Origin: Bradyrhizobium sp. CCGUVB1N3
GTDB taxonomy: Bacteria; Pseudomonadota; Alphaproteobacteria; Rhizobiales; Xanthobacteraceae
Assembly (NCBI RefSeq): GCF_024199925.1
Contig: NZ_JANADR010000001.1
Coordinates: 5,521,501-5,585,500, forward strand
Length of the DNA stretch: 64,000 nucleotides
Reading direction: 5' to 3'
The notes below the pieces were generated by a model that saw nothing but the letters and a program-made list of their open reading frames with translations, searched no databases and was not told the DNA's origin. Both the position numbers and the translations under genes were made by a program. This document shows, piece by piece, positions 1 through 9,931 of this stretch. Position 1 is the first letter of the stretch; each line of letters begins with the position of its first letter.

Positions 1-585
1 CAGCGGCATCGCAGCCGACTTCAACTGCTGGACCTCATCGCAGTTCGGATCGATCGGCACGCCCTGCACCTGCGGATTGGAGAGCTTGTTCGCCTGGATC
101 TTGCGCGCGACGTTGCGCAGCGCGGTCTCGACCGAGGGCCAGTAATATTCCTGCGACGATGACAGCTTCAGCCGGTCCTTGATGCCCGCGATCTGCACAT
201 CGGAGAGCAGCGAATAGGATTTCTGCGGCTGCGGCTTTGCGACCACCTTCGGCTTGGCGGGCGCGTCGCTGGCCGGGGCCTCGGACGCAGTCACCTTGGG
301 CGCCGAGGGGAAATCGGATGGCGTGGCGGCAGCAAAGGCCTGGCGCAACTGCTCGGTGAGAACAGGCCTGTCGACCGGCTCGACGGCGGCGGAGGCCAGC
401 GCGAGCGTCGGGACGTTCAACCGATCGGCCTTGCTGGCGCGGTTGGCGGCGACCGGCTTGGGAGTAAGCTGCGAGACCATGTCGCCGCCCGCGACCGGCA
501 CGCTATCACGGCCGAAAATGGCGGTGGCGGCGGCGCCAAGAACCAGGAAGCACGTCAGCGCGACGATGGTGATGGCTTTCGACAA
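1..585 (-). CDS. Exported or membrane-anchored hypothetical protein (3' end outside window)
   Basis: Read by eye on the minus strand. The frame is open from a TTG codon at 585 to the window edge (195 codons), so the C-terminus is missing. The TTG follows a GGAGAG Shine-Dalgarno. Residues 3-22 form one hydrophobic segment that could be a signal peptide or an anchor. A Pro/Ala/Lys-rich linker of about 100 residues follows, then a folded-looking part around residues 130-195 with the sequence IKDRLKLSSSQEYYWPSVE. That segment faintly recalls LTXXQ/Spy-like periplasmic proteins, but the resemblance is weak and I assign no function. The codon choice resembles the neighbours. Confidence 0.7.
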   Translation of the reverse strand, partial: MSKAITIVALTCFLVLGAAATAIFGRDSVPVAGGDMVSQLTPKPVAANRASKADRLNVPTLALASAAVEPVDRPVLTEQLRQAFAAATPSDFPSAPKVTASEAPASDAPAKPKVVAKPQPQKSYSLLSDVQIAGIKDRLKLSSSQEYYWPSVETALRNVARKIQANKLSNPQVQGVPIDPNCDEVQQLKSAAMPL

Positions 586-712
586 ACGTCTCTCCGCGTC
601 CGGCTTGCGATCGCTCAATGCCCGGAAACTGGGCAGGAATTAAGGCCTAACCGTGCCCCCGCAGCGGAAAACGCTGGGACGACGGCGACATCGTCTGGAA
701 AATTCAACGAAA

Positions 713-961
713 TCAGGCGGCTAGCGCCAGGTCGTAGGCGTCCTGGATATCGGCGACGATCTCGGAGGCCTCCCACACCGCCCGCGGCTCGACCGCCTGG
801 AGCGTCACCGTCCAGTTGCCGCCGCGCCGGGTGCGGGGCACGCTGAGGATGTCGAAGCGCACGTTGCGGCAGAGCGGGTGACGGGCGAGCGCATGCGCCA
901 CGCGGACGCGGATTTCATCCAGCGAAGCCTGCGTCTTGGAGTTGAGAAAATCGTAGTCCAT
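713..961 (-). CDS. Small conserved hypothetical protein (82 aa)
   Basis: An 82-residue soluble protein without signal peptide or membrane segment. It is mixed alpha/beta with several Arg residues in the middle (SVPRTRRGGNW). The ATG at 961 has a good Shine-Dalgarno, GAGGGG, seven bases upstream. I do not recognise a named family. A full CtrA-type box lies 59 bp upstream of the start codon in the right orientation, which suggests cell-cycle control. The next gene on this strand upstream begins more than 900 bp away, so this gene probably has its own promoter. Confidence 0.7.
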   Translation of the reverse strand: MDYDFLNSKTQASLDEIRVRVAHALARHPLCRNVRFDILSVPRTRRGGNWTVTLQAVEPRAVWEASEIVADIQDAYDLALAA

Positions 962-1020
962 CGCCTGTCCCCTCTTCGTGCCGATTGGCGGCTACGAGGG
1001 GGATTCTGGGAGCGCGATGG

Positions 1021-1035
1021 TTAATGCTGCGTTAA
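1021..1035 (-). promoter_or_regulatory. Candidate CtrA-binding box
   Basis: Read on the minus strand this is TTAA, seven bases, TTAA, followed by CC, which fits the alphaproteobacterial CtrA consensus TTAA-N7-TTAAC without mismatch. It lies 59 bp before the ATG of the 82-residue gene (713-961), a plausible core-promoter distance. That CtrA acts here is inferred from the motif alone. Confidence 0.55.
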
Positions 1036-1094
1036 ATGGCGCGTTGTCCGGGTTGCGCGCGCGGCATATGGCGCCTGCCGATTTGACGAGACCT

Positions 1095-1880
1095 TCAGCG
1101 CTTCTCGATCACCAGGCTTTGCACCGCGCGGCCGAAATAGCCTTGCCGGTCGGCGAGCCGCGACATCGCAAGGCCCTTACCATCCGCGCCGATCCAGGAT
1201 TCACCGTCGAGCAGGATCCAGTCGCCGACCGGCTGCCGTGCAAAACTCACGGTGAGGTCGGCGTTGATGTAGGTCCAGGCGCGAAAATCGAGCGTCGAGG
1301 CGGTGCCGTTGGAGAAGTCGGCGGCGACGGCCGCGCGCATCGCCTGCGAGACGGCTTGTCCCTCGATCAGCGGCTTGTCGACGCGAAACCAGATCGCACC
1401 AGCGCCGGCCTGGCCGAAGCGGCCGCGCGCCGCGCGCATCGAGACCGAGCGCACGAACGGGCTGGTGGCAGCGTGTCCGTCCTCGACCAGCGACTGCTCC
1501 GGCGCCGGCAGAGTCACCGGCAGCTCCTTGACGTCATCGGGCAGCGTCAGCGACTGCCGCCTGATCTTCAGCACGGTCGCACTGACCACGACTACGCCGT
1601 CTGCCAGGAGCTTGATGCTGCCGAGCTGGATCTTGCGGCCTTCGCGCAAGACCTCAGTCGCGATGGTGAGCGGCGCCACCGGAACCGGACGCATCAAATC
1701 AATAGTGACGCGCGCGATGTCCATCGGCACGGACGTCGCCATCCGCTCGGCCGCCCATACCACGAGCGAAGCCGGCGCCGAACCGTGCTGCATGCGCGGA
1801 TCCCATGGACCCGCAGCATCAGGGCTGGTGACGACGCTGTTGCCGTCGACGCGGTAGATGGCGTCCATGGCGAGAGCCAT
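1095..1880 (-). CDS. Acyl-CoA thioesterase family protein (double hot-dog, TesB-like)
   Basis: About 261 residues with the layout of double hot-dog thioesterases: an N-terminal half with MQHGSAPASLVVWAAERM followed by the strand-rich VTIDLMRPVPVAPLTIATEVLREGRKIQL, and a C-terminal half with the usual YINADLTVSFARQPVGDW. The family hydrolyses acyl-CoA thioesters in the cytosol; the chain-length preference cannot be read. The ATG at 1880 overlaps the stop of the upstream nitronate monooxygenase gene by one base (TGATG), so translation is probably coupled. A GTG one codon upstream (1883) is an alternative start. The pairing suggests a shared role in acyl or nitroalkane catabolism, but that is inference. 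Confidence 0.8.
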   Translation of the reverse strand: MALAMDAIYRVDGNSVVTSPDAAGPWDPRMQHGSAPASLVVWAAERMATSVPMDIARVTIDLMRPVPVAPLTIATEVLREGRKIQLGSIKLLADGVVVVSATVLKIRRQSLTLPDDVKELPVTLPAPEQSLVEDGHAATSPFVRSVSMRAARGRFGQAGAGAIWFRVDKPLIEGQAVSQAMRAAVAADFSNGTASTLDFRAWTYINADLTVSFARQPVGDWILLDGESWIGADGKGLAMSRLADRQGYFGRAVQSLVIEKR

Positions 1881-2848
1881 CACAACGGCGGATCGATCGC
1901 TTCGTCATATTCCTTCTTGAAGCGTGCGATCAGCTCGGCGGCGGGCAAGATTCCCTCGACGCTGCCGATGCCCTGGCCCGAGCCCCAGATCTCCTTCCAG
2001 GCCTTCGGCTTGGCGCGCTCGCCGGAAGCATCGGTGCCGAAATTCATCTTGGAGGGATCGGACGTCGGCAGGTTCTCCGGATCCATGCCGGCGGCGAGGA
2101 TCGAGGGCTTCAGATAGTTGCCGTGCACGCCGGTGAAGAGATTGGAATAGACGATGTCGTCGGCCGAGGACGAGGCGATCATCTCCTTGTACTTCTCGAC
2201 CGCGTTGGCTTCCTTGGTCGCGATGAAGGCCGAGCCGACATAGGCGAAGTCGGCCCCCAGGATGCGCGCGGCGCGGATCGCCTTGCCGTTGCCGATCGCG
2301 CCCGACAACGCGATCGGGCCGTCGAACCATTTGCGCGTCTCCGTGACGAAGGCCAGCGGCGAGATCGTGCCGGCGTGGCCGCCAGCGCCGGCCGCGACCA
2401 GGATCAGGCCGTCGGCGCCCTTCTCGATCGCCTTGTGCGCGAACTTCTGGTTGATCACGTCATGGAAGACGATGCCGCCCCAGCCATGCACGGCCTGATT
2501 GAGTTCCTCGCGCGCACCGAGCGAAGAGATGATCATCGGCACCTTGTACTTGGCGCAAAGCGCCATATCGTGATCGAGCCGGTTGTTCGACTTGTGCACG
2601 ATCTGGTTCACCGCGAACGGCGCGGAAGGACGCTCGGGATGCGCGCGGTCATAGGCCGCGAGCTCTTCGGTGATCCGCGCCAGCCACTCGTCGAGCAGCT
2701 CCGGCGGCCGCTTGTTCAGCGCCGGGAACGAGCCGACCACACCCGCCTTGCACTGCGCGATCACGAGATCGGGCACCGAGATGATGAAGAGCGGCGAGCC
2801 AATCACGGGGATCGACAGACGCCCCTTGAACAAGGCGGGCATGGACAT
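1880..2848 (-). CDS. Nitronate monooxygenase (NPD/2-nitropropane dioxygenase family)
   Basis: About 322 residues of a TIM-barrel flavoprotein. The glycine-rich FMN-phosphate segment LILVAAGAGGHAG, the N-terminal PVIGSPLFIISVPDLV and the barrel strand IALSGAIGNGKAIRAARILGADFAYVGSAFIAT are typical of the family, which oxidises alkyl nitronates using FMN and O2. The frame is open for 46 further codons upstream, but the ATG at 2848 (protein start MSMPALFKGRL) matches the normal family N-terminus and has an AAGGA-like ribosome site. The gene overlaps the thioesterase gene downstream. The related enoyl reductase FabK shares the fold, so substrate assignment is tentative. Confidence 0.85.
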   Translation of the reverse strand: MSMPALFKGRLSIPVIGSPLFIISVPDLVIAQCKAGVVGSFPALNKRPPELLDEWLARITEELAAYDRAHPERPSAPFAVNQIVHKSNNRLDHDMALCAKYKVPMIISSLGAREELNQAVHGWGGIVFHDVINQKFAHKAIEKGADGLILVAAGAGGHAGTISPLAFVTETRKWFDGPIALSGAIGNGKAIRAARILGADFAYVGSAFIATKEANAVEKYKEMIASSSADDIVYSNLFTGVHGNYLKPSILAAGMDPENLPTSDPSKMNFGTDASGERAKPKAWKEIWGSGQGIGSVEGILPAAELIARFKKEYDEAIDPPL

Positions 2849-3004
2849 TGCGAAACGATCCTTTGTTGGCGGACGAATTGAAGGTTGGGAGGCATACCAA
2901 CAAGGCAATCTTTCCACTGTCAAGTATTGCGTTTGCACGCCGTCCGGCGGGACACCGTTACCGCAATTCCAAGACGCGGAATTCACCGCACGAGCGTCAG
3001 CGCC

Positions 3005-4405
<1,401 letters not shown>

Positions 4406-4444
4406 GGGCACTCCTTATGGTTTGCTGGCGCGCAGGTCATCGCC

Positions 4445-4990
4445 TCAGTTCTGGCACAGCGCGCTGGTGACGAACGTATCGGTGCGGCAGTCATCCGGCT
4501 TGCGGGGCCTGCCGGGAATCAGGACCTTTGCCGAGCAGCTTTGCGCGGAGTCCGCGTTCAGGCTCTTGCCTTCCTTGTAACCTTTGCCCTGGCAGAGCCT
4601 GTCGGCAGCCTGCTTGCAATCGGGCGCGCCGTTTGGCGAGGCCGGGCAGGCCACGCGCCCCGACACCATGCTCGATGGCTTTGCCATGCGCGACAGATCG
4701 TTGATGGTCTCGCTTGGACTTTTGATCGGCGGCAGGACCCTGGGCAGCTTGTCGAACAGCTTGCCCATTTCGTTGATCAGACCGGGATTCTCCTCGCGCG
4801 CCGGTGCGGCTGATGCCGCGGGAGTTGATTGCGGCGGCGGCGCCTGCGGCCCGGCCTCTTGAAGGCCGAGCGACGGCGCGGGGGCCGTTGACTGCGCCCA
4901 TCCGGACCCGGCGACGCCAGGCAGTAGGAATAGCGCCGCTGTCACAATTATCCAGAGTCGCGTGACCGGATTGCCGGGTCGAACCATCAT
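4445..4990 (-). CDS. Exported Pro/Ala-rich hypothetical protein
   Basis: 181 residues. A hydrophobic N-terminal segment (residues 10-30) ends in GSGWAQS, a likely signal-peptidase I site, so the product is probably periplasmic. A Pro/Ala-rich linker (about residues 35-70) precedes a C-terminal part with six cysteines spaced as in VACPASPNGAPDCKQAADRLC, likely disulphide-bonded in the periplasm. No known domain is recognised. The start could be either of two adjacent ATG codons; no strong Shine-Dalgarno is visible. It lies 39 bp upstream of aspA on the same strand and the two may be cotranscribed. Confidence 0.7.
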   Translation of the reverse strand: MMVRPGNPVTRLWIIVTAALFLLPGVAGSGWAQSTAPAPSLGLQEAGPQAPPPQSTPAASAAPAREENPGLINEMGKLFDKLPRVLPPIKSPSETINDLSRMAKPSSMVSGRVACPASPNGAPDCKQAADRLCQGKGYKEGKSLNADSAQSCSAKVLIPGRPRKPDDCRTDTFVTSALCQN

Positions 4991-5054
4991 GGCCCAACCG
5001 TAGCCGAAGCCGCCGCGTCGGCAAAGCGCCTGAGGCGCCGTCAGACAGGCTTGA

Positions 5055-5636
5055 TCAGATCAGCTTGATCGCGACCACGAAGCCGAGCACCAACACCGCG
5101 GCGAAGAGCGCCACCCACAATCCGAGATGCCGCTCGATCCTGACCCGGATCCAGTCGCCGTAACGGTTGAGCAGCACAGCGGCGACGAAGAAGCGGCCGC
5201 CGCGCGCGACGATCGAGCACAGGATGAACAGCCCGATATTGTAGCCGGCGAAGCCCGAGGTGATGGTGACGAGCTTGTAGGGGATCGGCGTGAGTCCCTT
5301 GAGCAGGATGATCACCGCGCCCCATTCGGCATAGGAGGAACGGAACGCGTCGACCTTGTCGCCGAGACCGTAGACCTGAATCAGCCAGTGACCGACCGAG
5401 TCATAGAGCAGCGCACCGATGGCGTAGCCCAGGAGGCCGCCCAGCACCGAGGTCGCGGTGCAGACCGCGGCGTAGACCCAGGCGCGCTGCGGGCGCGCCA
5501 GCGACATCGGGATCAGCATCACGTCCGGGGGGATGGGAAAGAACGAGCTTTCTGCGAAAGCCACGGCGCCCATGATCCAGAGCGCGTAGGGCTTGTGGGC
5601 GGCGTCGATGCACCAATCGTAGATACGTTTCAGCAT
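5055..5636 (-). CDS. YqaA/DedA-type inner-membrane protein (VTT domain)
   Basis: About 193 residues with four or five hydrophobic segments. The re-entrant motif characteristic of the VTT/SNARE-associated fold is visible as FAESSFFPIPPDVMLIPMSLA, followed by GYAIGALLYDSVG and LLKGLTPIPYKLVTITSGFAGYN. The family is linked to lipid scrambling and undecaprenyl-phosphate or phospholipid transport in the inner membrane. The length matches the short YqaA branch. The start is placed at the ATG at 5636 (MLKRIYDWC); an in-frame ATG seven codons upstream is possible. The gene stands alone between unrelated neighbours. Confidence 0.85.
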   Translation of the reverse strand: MLKRIYDWCIDAAHKPYALWIMGAVAFAESSFFPIPPDVMLIPMSLARPQRAWVYAAVCTATSVLGGLLGYAIGALLYDSVGHWLIQVYGLGDKVDAFRSSYAEWGAVIILLKGLTPIPYKLVTITSGFAGYNIGLFILCSIVARGGRFFVAAVLLNRYGDWIRVRIERHLGLWVALFAAVLVLGFVVAIKLI

Positions 5637-5702
5637 GGCGCCGCGATGAAGCACCATGGGACGGATTTGTCCATCGCAAGATGGGGCCGATTTGTTCCAC
5701 TT

Positions 5703-6107
5703 CTAGTGACGCTTGCGCGTCGCGCGGCCCTCGAGCGCGACAATTGGCCGCCGGGCGGCAACGCGGGGCGACGCGACCTTGGGAAGTTTCATCGGCGATT
5801 TCGGCAGCTTCTCGGCGATGCCGAGCATGTCTTCCCGCCGCGCCATCTCGCGCCAGACATCCTCAGGCCGCACGCCGGCCGCGGCCCAGAGCACGGTGAG
5901 ATTGTAGAGCAGGTCGGCACTTTCCCGGATCACGGCTTCGCTATCGCCATGAACGGCGTCGATGACCACCTCGATGGCTTCCTCAGCCAATTTTTTCGCC
6001 ATTTTGGCCGGGCCGCGCTGAAACAGCCGGGCAGTCCGCGATGTTGCCGGATCAAGATCCCTGGCCGCGAGCACAGCCAGATATAGCCGCTCAAGCGAAT
6101 CACTCAT
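5703..6107 (-). CDS. hisE: HisE-like phosphoribosyl-ATP pyrophosphohydrolase
   Basis: About 134 residues of the MazG/HisE all-alpha NTP pyrophosphohydrolase fold. The helices KMAKKLAEEAIEVVIDAV and EAVIRESADLLYNLTVLW carry the metal-binding EExxE and ExxD residues. HisE hydrolyses phosphoribosyl-ATP to phosphoribosyl-AMP in histidine synthesis. The protein is longer than the usual 100-110 residues because of a basic C-terminal tail (about residues 105-134). No other his gene lies nearby, so this may be a second copy or a paralogue with another substrate. The ATG at 6107 is preferred over a TTG three codons upstream. Confidence 0.75.
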   Translation of the reverse strand: MSDSLERLYLAVLAARDLDPATSRTARLFQRGPAKMAKKLAEEAIEVVIDAVHGDSEAVIRESADLLYNLTVLWAAAGVRPEDVWREMARREDMLGIAEKLPKSPMKLPKVASPRVAARRPIVALEGRATRKRH

Positions 6108-6171
6108 GGTACTCAAAACTACTCTAAACCAATGGTAGACGCGTTAACGTCCGACAACAAAAGCAAAATTT

Positions 6172-6201
6172 AAGCCGGCGCGGCAAGCGCGCCGGCTTTT
6201 T
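6172..6201 (-). terminator. Rho-independent terminator, possibly bidirectional
   Basis: An 11-bp GC-rich stem (AAGCCGGCGC pairing with GCGCCGGCTT, plus one pair) closes a small loop. It follows the stop of the minus-strand gene 6214-6576 by about 12 bp. On the minus strand the stem is followed by TTAAATTTTG, on the plus strand by TTTTT, so it could stop transcription both ways. Confidence 0.75.
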
Positions 6202-6213
6202 GTGGTCAACGGC

Positions 6214-6576
6214 TTACCAACAGCCGGCGCCGCTTCGGCTGCAATTGGCAAACGGGTCGCGTCCGATGACTCCGTGATATGGATAGTCGCTTCGGTGGTA
6301 GTAGCCGTCGCCGTAATAGGCCGGGCCGCCGTAATAGCCGGGACCGCCGTAGTAGGCAGGGCCATAGTCATAGGCGTAGGCATCGCGGGCGGCGGCGATC
6401 GCCAGGCCAGTGCCGACGATGCCGGCAAAGGCCGCGGCAGCGGCGGCTCCGCCGCCACCATGCCAGTGGCGACCTCCGGCGAAGGACGTCGAGGGCGCGG
6501 CGGTGGTCAGCGCCAGTACAGCGACAGTGGCGAGTACGGCCTTGCGGCCAGTGGTCGTGGAAATTCGGTCAAACAT
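6214..6576 (-). CDS. Small exported Gly/Tyr-rich protein
   Basis: About 120 residues. The N-terminal signal peptide ends near TSFAGG. A Gly/Ala stretch, which could also span a membrane, is followed by a Tyr/Gly-rich repeat of the form YYGGPGYYGGPAYYGDGYY, ending in a short segment with two Cys. Such low-complexity exported proteins are common in rhizobia and have no assigned function. The ATG at 6576 has GGAGG five bases upstream, a better start than the ATG four codons earlier. A hairpin terminator follows the stop directly, so the gene is probably monocistronic. Confidence 0.75.
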   Translation of the reverse strand: MFDRISTTTGRKAVLATVAVLALTTAAPSTSFAGGRHWHGGGGAAAAAAFAGIVGTGLAIAAARDAYAYDYGPAYYGGPGYYGGPAYYGDGYYHRSDYPYHGVIGRDPFANCSRSGAGCW

Positions 6577-6803
6577 GTCGGCCTCCATGGGTGCCTGCGA
6601 ACGGGCTTATCCTTCTAAAACCCGCGCATCCCATGTTGGGTTCCCCAACCCCAACAGAAGCTGAACGGCGACAAATTCGCACGGAGATTGCGAAATCGTG
6701 ACGCATTCCGCTCATCAACCGTTCAGGTTTGATCGGCCAGGATGACACCGCCGGCGCTTTGCAAGCGTCACAAAAAGAAACAACGCTAGTCCGGCGTGAA
6801 TAC

Positions 6804-7862
6804 ATGCGCGCATGCCCGACATTCCTCTCCCGCTGCCTGTTGGCTCTCTGGATCGGGCTCGCGGCGCTGACGTGCTCGCCCCCGCGCGCGGCGAGCGCCG
6901 CGGACGACGCGGCTCGGCATGTCGCGATCCGGTTTACTTTCGACCGCCCGATTGAATCGAGCATGGCGCCGTTCTTCATGGCGGCGAAAGACGGGCTGTT
7001 CGGCGCCGAGCATCTCACCGTGTCGTTCACCAGCGCCGCAGGCTCGCCGGAGGCGCTTGCGCGCATCGCCAAGGGTGACAGCGATCTCGCCCTCGTCGAC
7101 ATCAACGAATTGATCCGCTTTCGCGACAGGGCGGATGCCGTGCCGATCAAGGCCGTGTTCGTGCTGTTCAACCGCGCGCCCTACGCGATCGTCGCGCGCC
7201 GGAGCCGCGGCATCCATACGCTGTCCGATCTCGAGGGCAAGACGGTCGGCGTTGCCGACAGCGATCTGTCGATCCGGCTGTGGCCGGCGCTCGCGAATCG
7301 GAACGGCGTCAACGCGGCGCATGTGAGATTCTACAAGATGAGTGCCGCGGTGCGCGAACCGATCCTGTCCGCCGGACAGGTCGATGCGGTGGCCGGCTTC
7401 AGCTATCTGTCGGCCGTGAACCTGCGCGACCGCGGCGTGCCGGCCGACGATCTCGCGGTGCTGCGCTATGCCGACTATGGCTGCGAGGCCTACGGCTTTG
7501 CCGTGGCCGTGAACCCGTCCTTTGCCGCGTCGAAGCAGGACGCCGTGAAAGGCTTCGTGCGCGCGCTGATCGGCGGGCTCAATGCAACGGTCAAGGAGCC
7601 GGAGCGCGCGGTCGACGAGGTCGTCAGCCGGATGGAGGACGGCGTGCGCGACCTCGAGCTCGCGCGGCTATCCACCGTGCTGACCGACAACATCCTGACC
7701 GACGAGGTCCGGCGCGACGGCCTCGGCGGCGTCGATCCCGCCCGCTTCGATCGGGCGATCGACCAGATCGCGCAGGATTTCAAGTTCCGCAAGCGCCCCG
7801 TCGCGAGCGATATTTTCGACGAACAGTTCCTGCCGCCGGTCGCTGGCCGGCTGATCAATTGA
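6804..7862 (+). CDS. NMT1/THI5-like ABC transporter substrate-binding protein
   Basis: About 352 residues. A signal peptide (residues 1-33, ending ASAAD) is followed by a type 2 periplasmic binding fold: IESSMAPFFMAAKDGLFGAEHL, then the typical SDLALVDINELIRF and LSDLEGKTVGVADSDLS segments. This is the SsuA/TauA/ThiY/NMT1 group, which binds small organosulphur, aromatic or pyrimidine compounds; the ligand cannot be read. No permease or ATPase gene for an importer lies beside it; the next gene is the exporter ndvA. The ATG at 6804 fits the signal peptide; upstream in-frame codons exist but encode no sensible leader. Confidence 0.85.
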   Translation: MRACPTFLSRCLLALWIGLAALTCSPPRAASAADDAARHVAIRFTFDRPIESSMAPFFMAAKDGLFGAEHLTVSFTSAAGSPEALARIAKGDSDLALVDINELIRFRDRADAVPIKAVFVLFNRAPYAIVARRSRGIHTLSDLEGKTVGVADSDLSIRLWPALANRNGVNAAHVRFYKMSAAVREPILSAGQVDAVAGFSYLSAVNLRDRGVPADDLAVLRYADYGCEAYGFAVAVNPSFAASKQDAVKGFVRALIGGLNATVKEPERAVDEVVSRMEDGVRDLELARLSTVLTDNILTDEVRRDGLGGVDPARFDRAIDQIAQDFKFRKRPVASDIFDEQFLPPVAGRLIN

Positions 7863-7953
7863 GTAAAACTGACAGCTTCGGCTGTATCTTGCGGCCCATC
7901 CCTGATTAGAATGCCACTCGTTCGATCCCGCCCGTGCGAGCGCCGTGCCTTTC

Positions 7954-9750
7954 ATGTCGATCCTCCGTCTCTACACCCGCGTTCTTGAGCTGCTCGGCAA
8001 GGAGGCGCGGCTGGGCTGGCTGCTGGCGGTCGCCAATCTGCTGCTGGCGACGGCGCAGTTCGCCGAGCCCGTGCTGTTCGGCAGGATCGTCGACGTGCTT
8101 TCCGGCAAGACCGTCGCAGGTTCGAACTCCGCCTGGCCGTTCCTGTTCGCCTGGGTCGCGTTCGGGCTGTTCACGATCGGCTGTAGCGCGCTGGTGGCGC
8201 TGCACGCCGACCGGCTCGCCCATCGCCAGCGCCAGGCGGTGCTGACGAGCTATTTCGAGCACATTCTGCAATTGCCGCTGACCTTCCACTCCGGCACCCA
8301 TTCCGGGCGACTGATGAAGGTGATGCTCAACGGCACGGATGCGCTGTGGCGGCTGTGGCTCGGCTTCTTCCGCGAGCATTTTGCCGCGATCCTGTCGGTG
8401 TTCGTGCTGCTGCCGCTGTCGCTCTATCTGAACTGGCGACTCGCGATCCTGCTGTTCGCACTCTGCATCGTGTTCACGGCGCTGACGACCTTCGTCGTGC
8501 GCAAGACCTACGGCATGCAGATGACGGTCGAGGAGCACTATAGCGACCTCTCCGCGCGCGCCTCCGACGCGCTCGGCAATGTCGCGCTGGTGCAGAGCTT
8601 CGTCCGCGTCGAAGCCGAGGTGCAGGGACTGCGCTTCGTTGCCGACCAGTTGCTCGCCGCGCAAATGCCGGTGCTGTCCTGGTGGGCGCTCGTCACCGTC
8701 ATCACGCGTGCCTCCACCACCATCACCGTGCTCGCGATCTTCACGCTCGGCATCGCGCTGCACGACCAGGGGCTGACGACGGTCGGCGAGATCGTGATGT
8801 TCGTGAGCTTTGCGACGCTTTTGATCCAGAAGCTCGAGCAGGTCGTGAGCTTCGTCAATAACGTCTTCATGGAAGCGCCGCGCTTACGCGAATTCTTCAA
8901 CGTGCTCGATGCCGTACCCGCCGTGCACGACCGGCCCGATGCGATCGACGTCGGGCGCCTGTCGGGCCTCGTCGAGTTCCACGACGTCACCTTCTCCTAT
9001 GACGGCAAACGGCCGGCGGTCGAGGACCTCTCCTTCACCGCGCTGCCCGGACAGACGATCGCGATGGTCGGCTCGACCGGCGCCGGCAAGTCGACCGCGA
9101 TCGCGCTTCTGCATCGCGCGTTCGATCCGCAGTCCGGCTTCATCAAGATCGACGGCATGGACGTGCGCGGGCTGAAGATCACGGCGCTGCGGCGGAACAT
9201 CGGCGTGGTGTTCCAGGAGGCGCTGCTGTTCAACCGCTCGATCGCGGAGAATCTGCGCGTCGGCAAGCCGGACGCAACCGACCAGGACATGCGGCTTGCG
9301 GCTGAGCGCGCGCAGGCGCTCGAATTCATCGAGCGCAGCGGCGGCTTCGAGACCAATGCCGGCGAGCGCGGGCGCATGCTGTCCGGCGGCGAGCGACAGC
9401 GGCTGTCGATCGCGCGTGCGCTCCTGAAGGATCCGCCGATCCTGATCCTGGACGAGGCCACCAGCGCGCTCGATGCCGTCACCGAGGCGAAGGTCAACGC
9501 AGCTCTCGATGAAGTGATGAGAGGCCGCACCACCTTCGTGATCGCCCATCGCCTCTCCACCATCCGCAACGCCACGAGGATTCTGGTGTTCGAAAGTGGC
9601 CGCGTGATCGAAAGCGGAACTTTCGATGAACTCGTGGCCAAAGGCGGCCATTTCGCCGCGCTCGCCAAGGCCCAGTTCATGGTGCAGGAAAATGCACGGG
9701 CGAGCATGACGGCGGCGGAGGCCGCAGCCTCGGCTGTGAAGTCCCAGTAA
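7954..9750 (+). CDS. ndvA: Cyclic beta-glucan exporter, fused ABC permease/ATPase
   Basis: About 598 residues: an N-terminal type I exporter membrane domain with six hydrophobic segments (residues 15-300) and a C-terminal nucleotide-binding domain. Walker [10 protein letters not shown] lies near residue 373, the signature LSGGERQ near 476 and Walker [13 protein letters not shown] near 495. The N-terminus ([21 protein letters not shown]) and the whole layout match NdvA/ChvA, which export cyclic beta-1,2- or beta-1,3/1,6-glucan to the periplasm for osmoadaptation and plant infection. No glucan synthase (NdvB) is in the window. The ATG at 7954 is chosen; a GTG three codons upstream is possible. 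Confidence 0.93.
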   Translation: MSILRLYTRVLELLGKEARLGWLLAVANLLLATAQFAEPVLFGRIVDVLSGKTVAGSNSAWPFLFAWVAFGLFTIGCSALVALHADRLAHRQRQAVLTSYFEHILQLPLTFHSGTHSGRLMKVMLNGTDALWRLWLGFFREHFAAILSVFVLLPLSLYLNWRLAILLFALCIVFTALTTFVVRKTYGMQMTVEEHYSDLSARASDALGNVALVQSFVRVEAEVQGLRFVADQLLAAQMPVLSWWALVTVITRASTTITVLAIFTLGIALHDQGLTTVGEIVMFVSFATLLIQKLEQVVSFVNNVFMEAPRLREFFNVLDAVPAVHDRPDAIDVGRLSGLVEFHDVTFSYDGKRPAVEDLSFTALPGQTIAMVGSTGAGKSTAIALLHRAFDPQSGFIKIDGMDVRGLKITALRRNIGVVFQEALLFNRSIAENLRVGKPDATDQDMRLAAERAQALEFIERSGGFETNAGERGRMLSGGERQRLSIARALLKDPPILILDEATSALDAVTEAKVNAALDEVMRGRTTFVIAHRLSTIRNATRILVFESGRVIESGTFDELVAKGGHFAALAKAQFMVQENARASMTAAEAAASAVKSQ

Positions 9751-9931
9751 GACCGTCGAAATTCGGCCTATTTCATCGCTGAATACCCGGTCTGGCCCCC
9801 TGTTCTCGGTGAACGAGCCGGTATAGGTTTGCACCCGCCGCAAGCGGCGGCGCTGACATACGCTTCAAACCCGAACCTCAGATCATGAGAACCGCATTAT
9901 CGGGCGGCTCTCCAAGGACCGGAATCGGATA

